From positions 1 to 53,826 of the forward strand of contig NZ_JAICYI010000018.1 of assembly GCF_025934275.1 (NCBI RefSeq): 53,826 nt of DNA. The letters run 5' to 3'. This stretch comes from Phenylobacterium sp. (GTDB lineage Bacteria; Pseudomonadota; Alphaproteobacteria; Caulobacterales; Caulobacteraceae). The notes under the pieces were generated by a model, which saw nothing but the letters and a program-made list of their open reading frames with translations, was not told the DNA's origin and did no database searches. Made by a program: the position numbers and the translations under genes. Positions 28,110 to 35,915 of this stretch are shown one piece after another. Positions within the stretch are counted from its first letter, which is position 1, and each line of letters opens with the position of its first letter.

Positions 28110-30803
28110 ATGAACGCCCAGGCTCCGCCTTCCGAGACGATCGACCCCGCCGCGGGCGCCTCGCCCGTCATGGCGCAGTTCTTCGAGGCCAAGGCGCGAC
28201 AACCGGACGCGCTGGTGTTCTTCCGGATGGGCGACTTCTACGAGCTGTTCTTCGAGGACGCGCAGAAGGCGTCGGCGGCGCTCGGCATCACGCTCACCGC
28301 CCGCGGCCAGCACGGCGGCCAGCCGATCCCGATGTGCGGCGTGCCGGTGCATGCGGCCGAGGCCTATCTCGCCAAGCTGATCCGGGCGGGGTTCAAGGTC
28401 GCGGTCTGCGAGCAGCTGGAAGACCCGTCGGAGGCGAGGAAGCGCGGCGCCAAGTCGGTGGTGCGCCGCGATCTGGTCCGCGTGGTGACGCCCGGAACGC
28501 TGACCGAGGAGGGCCTGCTCGACGCCCGCGGCGCGAACCGGCTGGCGGCGATCGCGGTCCGGGCCGGCGGCGCGGCGGTGGCCAGCGTCGAGCTCTCCAC
28601 CGGCGAGGTGGAATGCCTGGCCGTGCAGGCCCAAGGCCTCGGCTCGGCGCTTGCGGGCCTGAGCCCGTCGGAGATCCTGGTCCCCGACCGGCTGTTCGCC
28701 GACGAGCAGGTCTCGGCCGCGCTCAAGGCGGCCGGCGGCTTCGTTCAGCCGGTCCCGCAGGCGCTCGCCGAGCCCGGCGCCAGCGAAGCGCGGCTGAAGC
28801 GGCTCTACGGCGTCGAGACCCTGGACGGCTTCGGCGGCCTGTCCGGCGCGGAGGTCTCCGCGCTCGGTCTGATCGCCGCGCACCTGGAGACCACCCAGGC
28901 CGGCAAGCTCCCGGCGCTCTCACCGCCCAGGCGGGCGGGCGAGGCCGACGTCATGGTCATCGATCCGGCGACCCGCGCGAGCCTGGAGATCGAAAGGACC
29001 ACGTCGGGGACCCGCGACGGCTCGCTGCTCTCGGCCATCGATCGCACGATGACAGCGCCGGGCGCACGCCTGCTGGCCGCGCGCCTGGCCCGGCCGCTGC
29101 TCGATCCCACGGCGATCGAGGCGCGCCTGGATGCAGTGGGCTGGTTCTGCGAGCACCGCGCGCAACGGCAGCGGCTGCGCGAGACGCTGCGCGGCCTCGG
29201 CGACATGGCGCGGGCGTTGTCGCGCCTGGCGCTGGGCCGCGGCGGTCCGCGCGACCTGGGCGGCCTGCGCGACGGCCTGGCGATCGGCGAGGCGATCACC
29301 GCCCTGTTCGCCAGCCTGCGCGATCCGCTGGTGCAGCCGCCGGAGGAGATCGCCCAGGCGCTGAGGGCGCTGAACCCGGCGCTGCACGCCGACCTCGCTG
29401 CGTTCCGCGAGCTGCTGCGCGAAGGGTTGGGCGCCGAGCTTCCGGCGCTCGCCCGTGACGGCGGCTTCGTGGCGGCGGGCGTGCGCCCCGAGCTCGACGA
29501 GGCGCGGGCGCTGCGCGACGACAGCCGCCGCGTGATCCTGTCGCTGGAGGCGCGGCTCGCCGCCGAGAGCGGCGTAGCGCTGAAGATCCGCCACAACGCC
29601 GTGCTCGGCTATTTCGTGGAGACCACCGCCAAGGCGGCCGAGCCGCTGCTGGCCGCGCCGCTGAACGCCACCTTCATCCATCGCCAGACGCTGGCCAGCC
29701 AGGTGCGCTTCACGACCGTCGAGCTCGCCGAACTGGACGCCCGGATCGCCCAAGCCGCCGAGCGGGCGCTGGCCATCGAGGCGGACACCTTCGAGGCCTG
29801 GCGCGAGGCCGCGATCCGCGTGGCGACGGGGATCCAGGCGGCCGCCGAGGCGGCCGCGCGGCTGGACGTCGCCGCGGGGCTCGCCGAGTGGGCCGAGGAG
29901 GTGGGCGCGAGCCGGCCGGTGGTCGACCGCTCGACGGCGTTCGAGGCGGATGCGGCGCGGCATCCGGTGGTGGAGACGGCGGTGAAGCGGGCGGGGGAGC
30001 CGTTCACGCCCAACGATTGCCGGCTGGACGGCACGGGCGCGGGCGGCCCCAGGCTGGCCATCGTCACCGGCCCGAACATGGCCGGCAAGTCGACCTTCCT
30101 GCGGCAGAACGCGCTGCTGGCGGTGCTCGCCCAGGCCGGGGCGTTCGTGCCGGCGAGACGCCTGCGGCTGGGCGTCGTCGACCGGCTGTTCTCGCGCGTG
30201 GGGGCCGGCGACGACCTGGCGCGCGGCCGCTCCACCTTCATGGCCGAGATGGTCGAGACCGCCGCGATCCTGACCCAGGCGACGCCCCGCTCGCTGGTGA
30301 TCCTGGATGAGATCGGCCGCGGCACGGCGACCTACGACGGCCTCGCCATCGCCTGGGCCTGCGCCGAGGCGCTGCACGAGGTGAACCGCTGCCGGGCGCT
30401 GTTCGCCACCCACTACCACGAGCTCGCCATTCTGGAGGACCGGCTGGCCTATGTGGCGAATCTGTCGCTCAAGGCTCGCGAGTGGAACGGGGAGTTGATC
30501 TTCCTGCACGAGGCCGGGCCCGGCCCTGCCGACCGCTCCTACGGCGTGCAGGTGGCGAAGCTGGCCGGGGTGCCCGCGGCGGTGGTCGCCCGCGCCAAGG
30601 CGGTGCTGGAACGGCTGGAGCGCGAGGCCGGGGCGCCGGCGCACCTGGAGGACCTGCCGCTGTTCGCCGCCGTGGCCGAGCCCGACGCCGAGTACGGCCC
30701 GAGCTTGGTCGAGGAAGCGCTGAAGGCCCTCGACCCCGACGGCATGAGCCCCCGCGAGGCGATGGACGCCCTCTACAAGCTGAAGGGGCTCCTGGCCGGA
30801 TAA
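28110..30803 (+). CDS. mutS: DNA mismatch repair protein MutS
   Basis: The 897-residue ATPase recognises base-base mismatches and small loops. The mismatch-recognition domain I carries the Phe-X-Glu motif at 43-45 (GDFYELF). The connector, lever and clamp domains follow. The ATPase domain has Walker A GPNMAGKST from residue 654, the Walker B area SLVILDEIGRGTATYDG, the AWACAEALHE helix and the switch FATHYHEL. The C-terminal dimerisation helix-turn-helix (EEALKALDPDGMSPREAMDAL) is present. Length is normal. The kinase-like gene starts two bases after the stop. Confidence 0.97.
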   Translation: MNAQAPPSETIDPAAGASPVMAQFFEAKARQPDALVFFRMGDFYELFFEDAQKASAALGITLTARGQHGGQPIPMCGVPVHAAEAYLAKLIRAGFKVAVCEQLEDPSEARKRGAKSVVRRDLVRVVTPGTLTEEGLLDARGANRLAAIAVRAGGAAVASVELSTGEVECLAVQAQGLGSALAGLSPSEILVPDRLFADEQVSAALKAAGGFVQPVPQALAEPGASEARLKRLYGVETLDGFGGLSGAEVSALGLIAAHLETTQAGKLPALSPPRRAGEADVMVIDPATRASLEIERTTSGTRDGSLLSAIDRTMTAPGARLLAARLARPLLDPTAIEARLDAVGWFCEHRAQRQRLRETLRGLGDMARALSRLALGRGGPRDLGGLRDGLAIGEAITALFASLRDPLVQPPEEIAQALRALNPALHADLAAFRELLREGLGAELPALARDGGFVAAGVRPELDEARALRDDSRRVILSLEARLAAESGVALKIRHNAVLGYFVETTAKAAEPLLAAPLNATFIHRQTLASQVRFTTVELAELDARIAQAAERALAIEADTFEAWREAAIRVATGIQAAAEAAARLDVAAGLAEWAEEVGASRPVVDRSTAFEADAARHPVVETAVKRAGEPFTPNDCRLDGTGAGGPRLAIVTGPNMAGKSTFLRQNALLAVLAQAGAFVPARRLRLGVVDRLFSRVGAGDDLARGRSTFMAEMVETAAILTQATPRSLVILDEIGRGTATYDGLAIAWACAEALHEVNRCRALFATHYHELAILEDRLAYVANLSLKAREWNGELIFLHEAGPGPADRSYGVQVAKLAGVPAAVVARAKAVLERLEREAGAPAHLEDLPLFAAVAEPDAEYGPSLVEEALKALDPDGMSPREAMDALYKLKGLLAG

Positions 30804-30805
30804 CC

Positions 30806-31402
30806 ATGGCCCTGCCCGACGTGATCTTCCTGAACGGCTCGTCCTCGGCGGGCAAGACCTCGCTGGCCAAGGCCCTGCAGGCGAGGCTGCCGGAACCCTA
30901 TCTGCACTTCGGCGTCGACGACCTGTTCCCCTGGCTGCCGCCGCAATGGAACGGCCGCCCTGAAGGATTCCAGCTGGTCCCGCTGTCGAATGGCGAGATG
31001 CCGATGGTGGTGGGCGTCGAGGGCCGGCGCGTGATGCGCGCGTGGCGGCGGATGCTACGCGTGGCGGCCGACGAGGGGCTGAAGTTCATCCTCGACGAGG
31101 TGATGATCACCGAGGGCGCGCTGGACGAGTGGATCGAGGCGTTCGACGGCCTCGAGGTGTTCTTCGTTGGCGTCCGCTGCGAGCTCGGCGAACTGCGGCG
31201 GCGCGAGGCGGCGCGCGGCGACCGCGGCGTCGGCCAGGCGCTCTGGCAGCACGAGCGGGTGCACGCCTATGGGCCCTACGATCTGGAGGTCGACACCAGC
31301 GCCACGCCGGCGGAGGCCTGCGCGGAGACGATAATCGCCGCGCTGGCCGGGCGGACGCGGCCCTCGGTGTTCGAGCGGCTGGCCCCGGCGGAGGCCTCCT
31401 GA
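30806..31402 (+). CDS. Chloramphenicol phosphotransferase-like (CPT) P-loop kinase
   Basis: The 198-residue protein has a P-loop GSSSAGKTSL near the N-terminus after IFLNG, followed by the CPT-like LPEPYLHFGVDDLFPWLP segment, DEVMITEGALDEWIEAF and VRCELGELRRREAARGDRG. The family is named for the Streptomyces enzyme that phosphorylates chloramphenicol, but most genomic members have unknown substrates, so resistance should not be assumed. It starts two bases after mutS and its stop overlaps the HAD gene start by one base (TGATG), so the three are co-transcribed. Confidence 0.82.
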   Translation: MALPDVIFLNGSSSAGKTSLAKALQARLPEPYLHFGVDDLFPWLPPQWNGRPEGFQLVPLSNGEMPMVVGVEGRRVMRAWRRMLRVAADEGLKFILDEVMITEGALDEWIEAFDGLEVFFVGVRCELGELRRREAARGDRGVGQALWQHERVHAYGPYDLEVDTSATPAEACAETIIAALAGRTRPSVFERLAPAEAS

Positions 31403-32013
31403 TGCGGCTGAAGGCGCTGATGGTCGACGTGGACGGGGTGATCGTGGTCCCACGGGCGGGCGGCTGGGGCGTAGACCTGGAGCGCGACCTCGGGCTCTCG
31501 GTGGCGGCGCTGCAACGGCACTTCTTCCAGCCGCACTGGGCGGACGTCGTGCTTGGCCGCGCCGGGCTGCACGAGCGGCTGGCGCCGGTGCTCGCCGAGC
31601 ACGCGCCGCACCTCACGAGCCAGGATCTCGCCGCCTACTGGTTCGCGCACGACGCCACGCTCGATCACAAACTGCTGGATGAGCTCGCGGCGCTCCGGGC
31701 AGGGGGCCTACGGATCCAGCTGGCTACCGTCCAGGAACACCTGCGCGCCGAGCATCTGTGGACTGACCTTGGGCTGCGCGAGCGGTTCGACGACCTCCAC
31801 TATTCAGCCGACTACGGTTGCGGCAAACCGGATCCGGCGTTCTTCCAGGCGGTGGCGCGACGCACCGGCCATGCCCCGGGCGAGCTGCTGCTGCTCGATG
31901 ACAAGTTCGCCAACGTGCAGGCGGCGCGGGCGGCGGGCTGGCTGGGCGCGCTGTGGGACGGGACCGAGAGCCTGGCCACAGCGCTGGCTCGCGAAGGCGT
32001 CGAGCTGCCCTAG
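31402..32013 (+). CDS. HAD-superfamily hydrolase
   Basis: The 203-residue protein has HAD motif I DVDGVI (nucleophile Asp9, Asp11), a helical cap of roughly 80 residues, motif II in IQLATVQEH (Thr), motif III with Lys in YGCGKPDPAFF and motif IV LLLLDDKFANVQAA. It belongs to the small phosphatase/dehalogenase-like branch. A phosphatase role is probable and the substrate is unknown. The start codon overlaps the stop of the CPT-like gene. Five bases after its stop begins a truncated copy of the aspartic protease gene. Confidence 0.87.
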   Translation: MRLKALMVDVDGVIVVPRAGGWGVDLERDLGLSVAALQRHFFQPHWADVVLGRAGLHERLAPVLAEHAPHLTSQDLAAYWFAHDATLDHKLLDELAALRAGGLRIQLATVQEHLRAEHLWTDLGLRERFDDLHYSADYGCGKPDPAFFQAVARRTGHAPGELLLLDDKFANVQAARAAGWLGALWDGTESLATALAREGVELP

Positions 32014-32017
32014 CCAG

Positions 32018-32099
32018 TCAGCGGCCGCGGTCGATCCAGAGCCGGTCGATCACCAGCCGGCCATGGCCGAACAGGTTCGCGCCCAGGACGCCGTCGACC
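32018..32099 (-). pseudogene. 3' remnant of a retropepsin-like aspartic protease gene (duplicate)
   Basis: On the minus strand this segment reads VDGVLGANLFGHGRLVID, then RLWIDRGR and a TGA stop. It matches the last residues of the intact protease at 34082-34918. At base level 78 of 82 positions agree with 34082-34175, and a 12-base in-frame deletion (loss of four codons) separates the copies. Homology stops abruptly at 32099 and the frame soon meets a stop upstream, so no protein is made. The left edge begins five bases after the HAD gene. It is one of the two flanking repeats of the ArsR-SdpI-CPBP cassette. Confidence 0.85.
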
Positions 32100-32120
32100 A
32101 CCTTAAATTTCGGTCATTGG

Positions 32121-32176
32121 CAAAATAGCGCTTGCCAGGCGCAGCTATTTCGGTATTTTGCTAGTTAGCGAAATAG
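32121..32176 (+). promoter_or_regulatory. AT-rich promoter/operator region of the ArsR operon
   Basis: An AT-rich island in a GC-rich genome. CTATTTCG (32145-32152) and CGAAATAG (32169-32176) form a perfect inverted repeat, and CAAAATA (32121-32127) with TATTTTG (32154-32160) forms another. A possible -35 TTGCCA (32132-32137) and -10 TATTTT (32154-32159) are 16 bases apart and lie within the repeats. An autorepressor site for the downstream ArsR protein is the natural reading. Confidence 0.55.
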
Positions 32177-32185
32177 GAAACGACC

Positions 32186-32503
32186 GTGTCGGAAGTCTAC
32201 AAGGCGCTCGCCGACCCCACCCGCCGCCGCATCCTCCAGCTCCTCCGGGAGCGGGAGATGAGCGCGGGCGAGATCGCCGAGCACTTCGACCTCGCCAAGC
32301 CCACCCTGTCCGGCCACTTCGCGGTGCTCCGGGAAGCGGGCCTCGTGAGCCCGGAGAGGACCGGCACGACCATCATCTACCGGCTGAACGTCTCGGTGCT
32401 GGAGGAAGCGCTCATGGCGCTGATGGACGCCTTTCGGCTCCAGGAGCCTGCGGCCGAGGCGAAGCGCAGTCCCGCGCTGAAGAGCAGGAAGGGAGAACCC
32501 TAG
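32186..32503 (+). CDS. ArsR/SdpR-family transcriptional regulator
   Basis: The 105-residue winged-helix protein reads VYKALADPTRRRILQLLRER, then the recognition helix AEHFDLAKPTLSGHFAVLREAGLV and a beta wing SPERTGTTIIYRLN. It lacks the metal-binding cysteines (ELCVCDL-type motif) of metal-sensing ArsR proteins and is closer to SdpR, the autorepressor of the Bacillus sdpRI operon. The GTG start at 32186 is preceded by AGGAAA. The SdpI-family gene starts one base after the stop. Self-repression through the inverted repeats upstream is likely. Confidence 0.88.
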   Translation: MSEVYKALADPTRRRILQLLREREMSAGEIAEHFDLAKPTLSGHFAVLREAGLVSPERTGTTIIYRLNVSVLEEALMALMDAFRLQEPAAEAKRSPALKSRKGEP

Positions 32504-32504
32504 G

Positions 32505-33149
32505 ATGCGTGTCTCCTATGCGTACCTCGTGGCCGCCGGCCTCACCGCGATCAGCGCCGCCGTGGCGCTCTGGGCGTGGCTCGCCCTGCCGCTCGGCGCC
32601 GGCGTGCCGGTTCACGTCCTCGGCCTCGACGGCGTCCGCCATACCGAGAGCTCCCGGACCCTGGTGTGGCTGCTGCCCGCCGTCTCGACGGTGGTGAGCC
32701 TGGCCTTCATGGCCGGCGCCCGGCGGCGCGGCGTCGAACGGGCGACGAAACCCTACGAGACCACCCTGATCGCGATCACCGGCCTCTTGCTGGTGACGGA
32801 ATACGCCATGGTTGGCCGCGCCTTCGATCCAGCCTTCGAGGTGATCCGCCCGGTGGCGACCGCCACCGGCGCGCTGCTGCTGATGGTCGGCAACTTCCTC
32901 GGCAAGGCCCGGCAGAACGCGGTGTTCGGCATCCGCACGCCCTGGACGCTGGCCGACGCCTCGATCTGGGACCGGACCCATCGCTTCACCGGCCGGGCGA
33001 TGTTCGCCGGCGGCCTGGTGCTGATCGCCGCGAGCTTCATCCTGAGGGATGGCCCGGCGCTGGGCGCCGCCATCGCGGCCTGCGCCGCGATCCCGCCGCT
33101 CGCCGGAGTCGCCTATTCGGCGAGCCTGCACCGGAGGCGCGCGTCATGA
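32505..33149 (+). CDS. SdpI-family membrane protein (immunity/signalling type)
   Basis: The 214-residue protein has six or so hydrophobic segments. The N-terminal half resembles DUF1648 (LPLGAGVPVHVLGLDG, a periplasmic loop between TM1 and TM2). The C-terminal half has the SdpI signature GNFLGKARQNAVFGIRTPWT, followed by WDRTHRFTGRAMFAGG. In B. subtilis SdpI both protects against the SdpC toxin and sequesters SdpR at the membrane. Here it lies one base after an SdpR-like gene, so the same sequester-to-derepress logic is plausible. Its stop overlaps the CPBP gene start (ATGA). A ribosome-binding site GGAAGGGA precedes the ATG. Confidence 0.87.
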   Translation: MRVSYAYLVAAGLTAISAAVALWAWLALPLGAGVPVHVLGLDGVRHTESSRTLVWLLPAVSTVVSLAFMAGARRRGVERATKPYETTLIAITGLLLVTEYAMVGRAFDPAFEVIRPVATATGALLLMVGNFLGKARQNAVFGIRTPWTLADASIWDRTHRFTGRAMFAGGLVLIAASFILRDGPALGAAIAACAAIPPLAGVAYSASLHRRRAS

Positions 33150-34015
33150 AGACCCTCGTCGCTCGCGAAACGCTCGCCGTCCTCTGGACCGGAGCCCTGG
33201 CCATCGGCGTCACGGTGCTGGTCTCCGGGATCTGGGCGGGGCTGCTGTCGGCCAATCTCGCCGTGAGCCCGGCGGTCCCCTGGTCCGCGGCCGTGGTGGC
33301 CCTCGTCCTCTTCGCGCTCTGGTCCTGGCTCGGCGGCCGCTTTGGTCCGAGGCGCACCCAGGCGGCGCGCCGCGCGCTGCTGCGGGCCGAGCCGCCGGCC
33401 GCGCCGGTCTTCGCCTGGGCCACGGCCGCGGGCGTCCTCTGGGTCGTCGCCCTCGCCGGCTTCTGGATCGTGCTGCACCGACTGGTCGCGACGCCCGGCA
33501 ACCCCGGCGCGGACTTCTCCAGGCTGCCGGCCGCCACCCTCGCCGTCTTGCTGGTCGCCTCGGCGATCTCGGGCGCGGTGTCGGAAGAGGCCGGCTTCCG
33601 CGGCTATTTCCAGGGCGCGCTGGAGCGGCGGGGCTTTGGCGTCTTGGCCGTGCTCGCCACCGCGTTGGTGATGGCGCCGGTCCATGCGCTCACCCAGGGG
33701 TTCGTCTGGCCGACGCTCCTGTTCTACCTGCTGGTCGACGGCATGCTGGGCGCGCTCGCCTATGTCACGGGATCGATCCGTCCGGGGATCCTGGTCCACG
33801 CCGTCGGCCTGCTGGTGTTCTTCGCCCTGATCTGGCCGCAGGACGCGCACCGCTCGCTGATCTGGACGCACGGCTTGGACGCCGGGTTCTGGATCAGCGT
33901 GGTCCAGACCGTCGCCTTCGGCGCGCTCGGCGCCCTGGCCTTCCTCCGCCTGACACAGCTCGCGAAACGCGGATCGCCGGCTGTGCCGACCGCCGGACGG
34001 TTCGCGGCCGCCTGA
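33146..34015 (+). CDS. CPBP-family intramembrane glutamic protease
   Basis: The 289-residue polytopic protein has the CPBP (Abi/Rce1-like) motifs: EExxxR with Glu147, Glu148 and Arg152 in SEEAGFRG, a second-motif His180 in MAPVHAL, and a later His in GILVHAVGLL. CPBP proteins act as CAAX-type proteases, bacteriocin-immunity factors or anti-sigma cleavage enzymes. The ATG overlaps the TGA of the SdpI gene, so it is part of the ArsR-SdpI operon. The N-terminal two helices (TLAVLWTGALAIGVTVLVSG and neighbours) precede the catalytic core. No secreted peptide substrate is encoded nearby. Confidence 0.87.
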   Translation: MKTLVARETLAVLWTGALAIGVTVLVSGIWAGLLSANLAVSPAVPWSAAVVALVLFALWSWLGGRFGPRRTQAARRALLRAEPPAAPVFAWATAAGVLWVVALAGFWIVLHRLVATPGNPGADFSRLPAATLAVLLVASAISGAVSEEAGFRGYFQGALERRGFGVLAVLATALVMAPVHALTQGFVWPTLLFYLLVDGMLGALAYVTGSIRPGILVHAVGLLVFFALIWPQDAHRSLIWTHGLDAGFWISVVQTVAFGALGALAFLRLTQLAKRGSPAVPTAGRFAAA

Positions 34016-34081
34016 GCGGCAAACGAGGGGCGGCGAATTGGCCGACCCGCCTGGAATACGTCGTCGAGCTGCCTCAGGGCC

Positions 34082-34918
34082 TTAGCGGCCGCGGTCGATC
34101 CACAGCCGGCGGCCGGGATAGTCGATCACCAGCCGGCCATGGCCGAACAGGTCGGCGCCCAGGACGCCGTCGACCTGGGCGCCGGATTCCTCGGCGACCA
34201 CGCCCAGGATGTCGGTGACCACGACGTCAGCCGCCGGCCAGTCGGCCGAGCCGATCTGCACCCTGGCCCGCGCCGCGCGGCCGTGCGAGCGGGTTCCCCC
34301 GGCCCCGCCGAAGGTGACGTAGCGCCCCGCCGCGCTCACGCCGGCCCGCCGCGCCGCCTCCGGCGACAGCAGCGTCAGCACCGCGCCGGTGTCGACCACC
34401 ATGGAGAACGGCCCGCGGCCGTCGATCATCGCCGAGACCAGGCTCAGCGGCCGCTTGGGGGCGATCGTCATCGGCAGCGCGGCCGCGGGCGGACCGGGCG
34501 CGGCGTCGAAGTCGACCTGATGGGTCCGGTAGTCGAGGCTCACCACGCGCGAGAGCGCGAAGACCTGGCCCACCACGGCGTCCACCCGGACAGGAACCTG
34601 GTCCGAGACCTTGTCGACCGCGTCGGAGACGCCGGTGGAGACGTCCGAGAACGCGATCGGCCCCAGCCGGAAGCTCGGCATCCGCGCCGGCGAGAAGCGC
34701 GCCGGCGCGCCGCCCGCCGTGCCGCGGATCACCACCTCCGCCTCGCCGGTCGGTCGGGCTCCCGCCGCGGCCGCCGCGCGCCTGCCGACGATGACGATGA
34801 ACGGCGTGGCGTCGCCGGTGTCGAACATCACCCGCAGCTGACGCCCGTGCTCGGCCGCGCCGGAGAGCATGACGAACGGCGCCTCGGCGGCGGGGACGTG
34901 GAACGGAAGCGCGCTCAA
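34082..34918 (-). CDS. Retropepsin-like aspartic protease, two-domain
   Basis: The 278-residue protein has two aspartic-protease lobes: the first with Asp33 in MFDTGDATPF, the second with Asp176 in MVVDTGAVLTLLS. Flap and closing elements (YVTFGGAGGTRSHG, VDGVLGADLFGHGRLVIDY) complete the second lobe. A pepsin-like monomer is thus formed by one chain. No signal peptide is visible with the TTG start at 34918, which overlaps the stop of the upstream gene (TTGA). No ATG or GTG gives a longer start. Homologues are often exported, so the N-terminus may have been lost or the start may be wrong. A copy of its 3' end lies at 32018-32099. Confidence 0.8.
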   Translation of the reverse strand: MSALPFHVPAAEAPFVMLSGAAEHGRQLRVMFDTGDATPFIVIVGRRAAAAAGARPTGEAEVVIRGTAGGAPARFSPARMPSFRLGPIAFSDVSTGVSDAVDKVSDQVPVRVDAVVGQVFALSRVVSLDYRTHQVDFDAAPGPPAAALPMTIAPKRPLSLVSAMIDGRGPFSMVVDTGAVLTLLSPEAARRAGVSAAGRYVTFGGAGGTRSHGRAARARVQIGSADWPAADVVVTDILGVVAEESGAQVDGVLGADLFGHGRLVIDYPGRRLWIDRGR

Positions 34919-35781
34919 CTCGCCGGGCAGGCGGCGGCTTGCGGGCCCGCGGAGGGCGCAGGCGACCAGGCGCCAAGCACGATCACCGCCGAGCCATGGT
35001 CAGACGCTGCCGGTGCGCAGGACGAGGCGCCGGCGAACCGCTGCGCCTGGGCGATCTCGTCGGGTTTCATGTGCGGGGCGATCTGCGCCAGGATCTGCTC
35101 GGCGTCATGTCGGCCGACGGGGTCGGCGGTCGGATTGGCGCCGGCGGCGGCGGTCCAGACGTAGGCCGCGATCAGGTCGCGGGGCGCCAGCCTTCCTTCG
35201 GCGTAGGCGACACCGAGCCGGAGCTGCGCCTGGGCGTCGCCGCCCTGAGCGAGCCCGCGCAGCTGAGCGAGGACGACCTGCGCCGGGGTGGCGTCCGAGA
35301 CCGTCCATGGCGGCCCTGCGGCGGCCAGCGAGCGGGCGCCCGACAGATCCAGGGTGAACGGCTCCAGGTGCAGATGCGCGCCCTGGGTCCCGTGCGCGCC
35401 CTCGGCGAAGATCCGGCGGAACGGCGCACCGGAGCGGCGCAGCCTGGCGGCGGCGGCGTCGACGCCCAGACCTTCCACGACCGCGTCGTAGGCGCCCGGC
35501 GCGCCGGGCCGGCCGCGGGAGTGCTGCGAGATCGCCCCCGGCCGCACGGTGAGCGCGCCCTCGGCGCGCAGCTCGGCCTCGCGCTCAGGCGTCCGATAGC
35601 CGCCGGTCTCGCGCCACTTGCCGGGCCCGAACACCGAATCCATCACCGCCTTGAAGCGCACCTGCGTGGTGGCGGGCGCGGCGGCGGACGGCTGGCTCCG
35701 GCGCAGCGGGACGGCGTCCTGCGCGCAAGCGGCGCCGGCCAGCGCGGCGGACGCAACGGCGGTGATCAAGGCGGTTCTCAC
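34915..35781 (-). CDS. Exported M15-like peptidase domain fused to a Sel1-like repeat
   Basis: The 288-residue protein starts with a signal peptide (RTALITAVASAALAGAACAQ). The central part recalls D-Ala-D-Ala carboxypeptidases of the M15 group: RETGGYRTPEREAELR, SQHSRGRPGAPGAYD (zinc His and Asp) and QGAHLHLEP (HxH). The C-terminal third carries a Sel1/TPR-like repeat (QGGDAQAQLRLGVAYAEGRL, then AAYVWTAAAGANP). The GTG at 35781 is chosen because it places the signal peptide at the start; a TTG at 35838 would bury it. A periplasmic cell-wall role is likely but unproved. It is coupled to the downstream protease gene. Confidence 0.75.
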   Translation of the reverse strand: MRTALITAVASAALAGAACAQDAVPLRRSQPSAAAPATTQVRFKAVMDSVFGPGKWRETGGYRTPEREAELRAEGALTVRPGAISQHSRGRPGAPGAYDAVVEGLGVDAAAARLRRSGAPFRRIFAEGAHGTQGAHLHLEPFTLDLSGARSLAAAGPPWTVSDATPAQVVLAQLRGLAQGGDAQAQLRLGVAYAEGRLAPRDLIAAYVWTAAAGANPTADPVGRHDAEQILAQIAPHMKPDEIAQAQRFAGASSCAPAASDHGSAVIVLGAWSPAPSAGPQAAACPAS

Positions 35782-35915
35782 GAGCGCCCCCGGCTCGACA
35801 TCGCCCGCAAGAAAAGCGCGAATTCCCCGCGCCGACAACCGCGGCGGACTGGCGCGCCGGCCAGCGGACGAAGGCGCCCTGCGCCCGGGCGCGAACTCGC
35901 CTATATCTGCGCCCC

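Noticed and set aside
30806..31402. A chloramphenicol resistance gene
   Set aside because: Only the fold family is supported. Most members have no demonstrated activity on the drug, and the setting behind mutS gives no hint of resistance.
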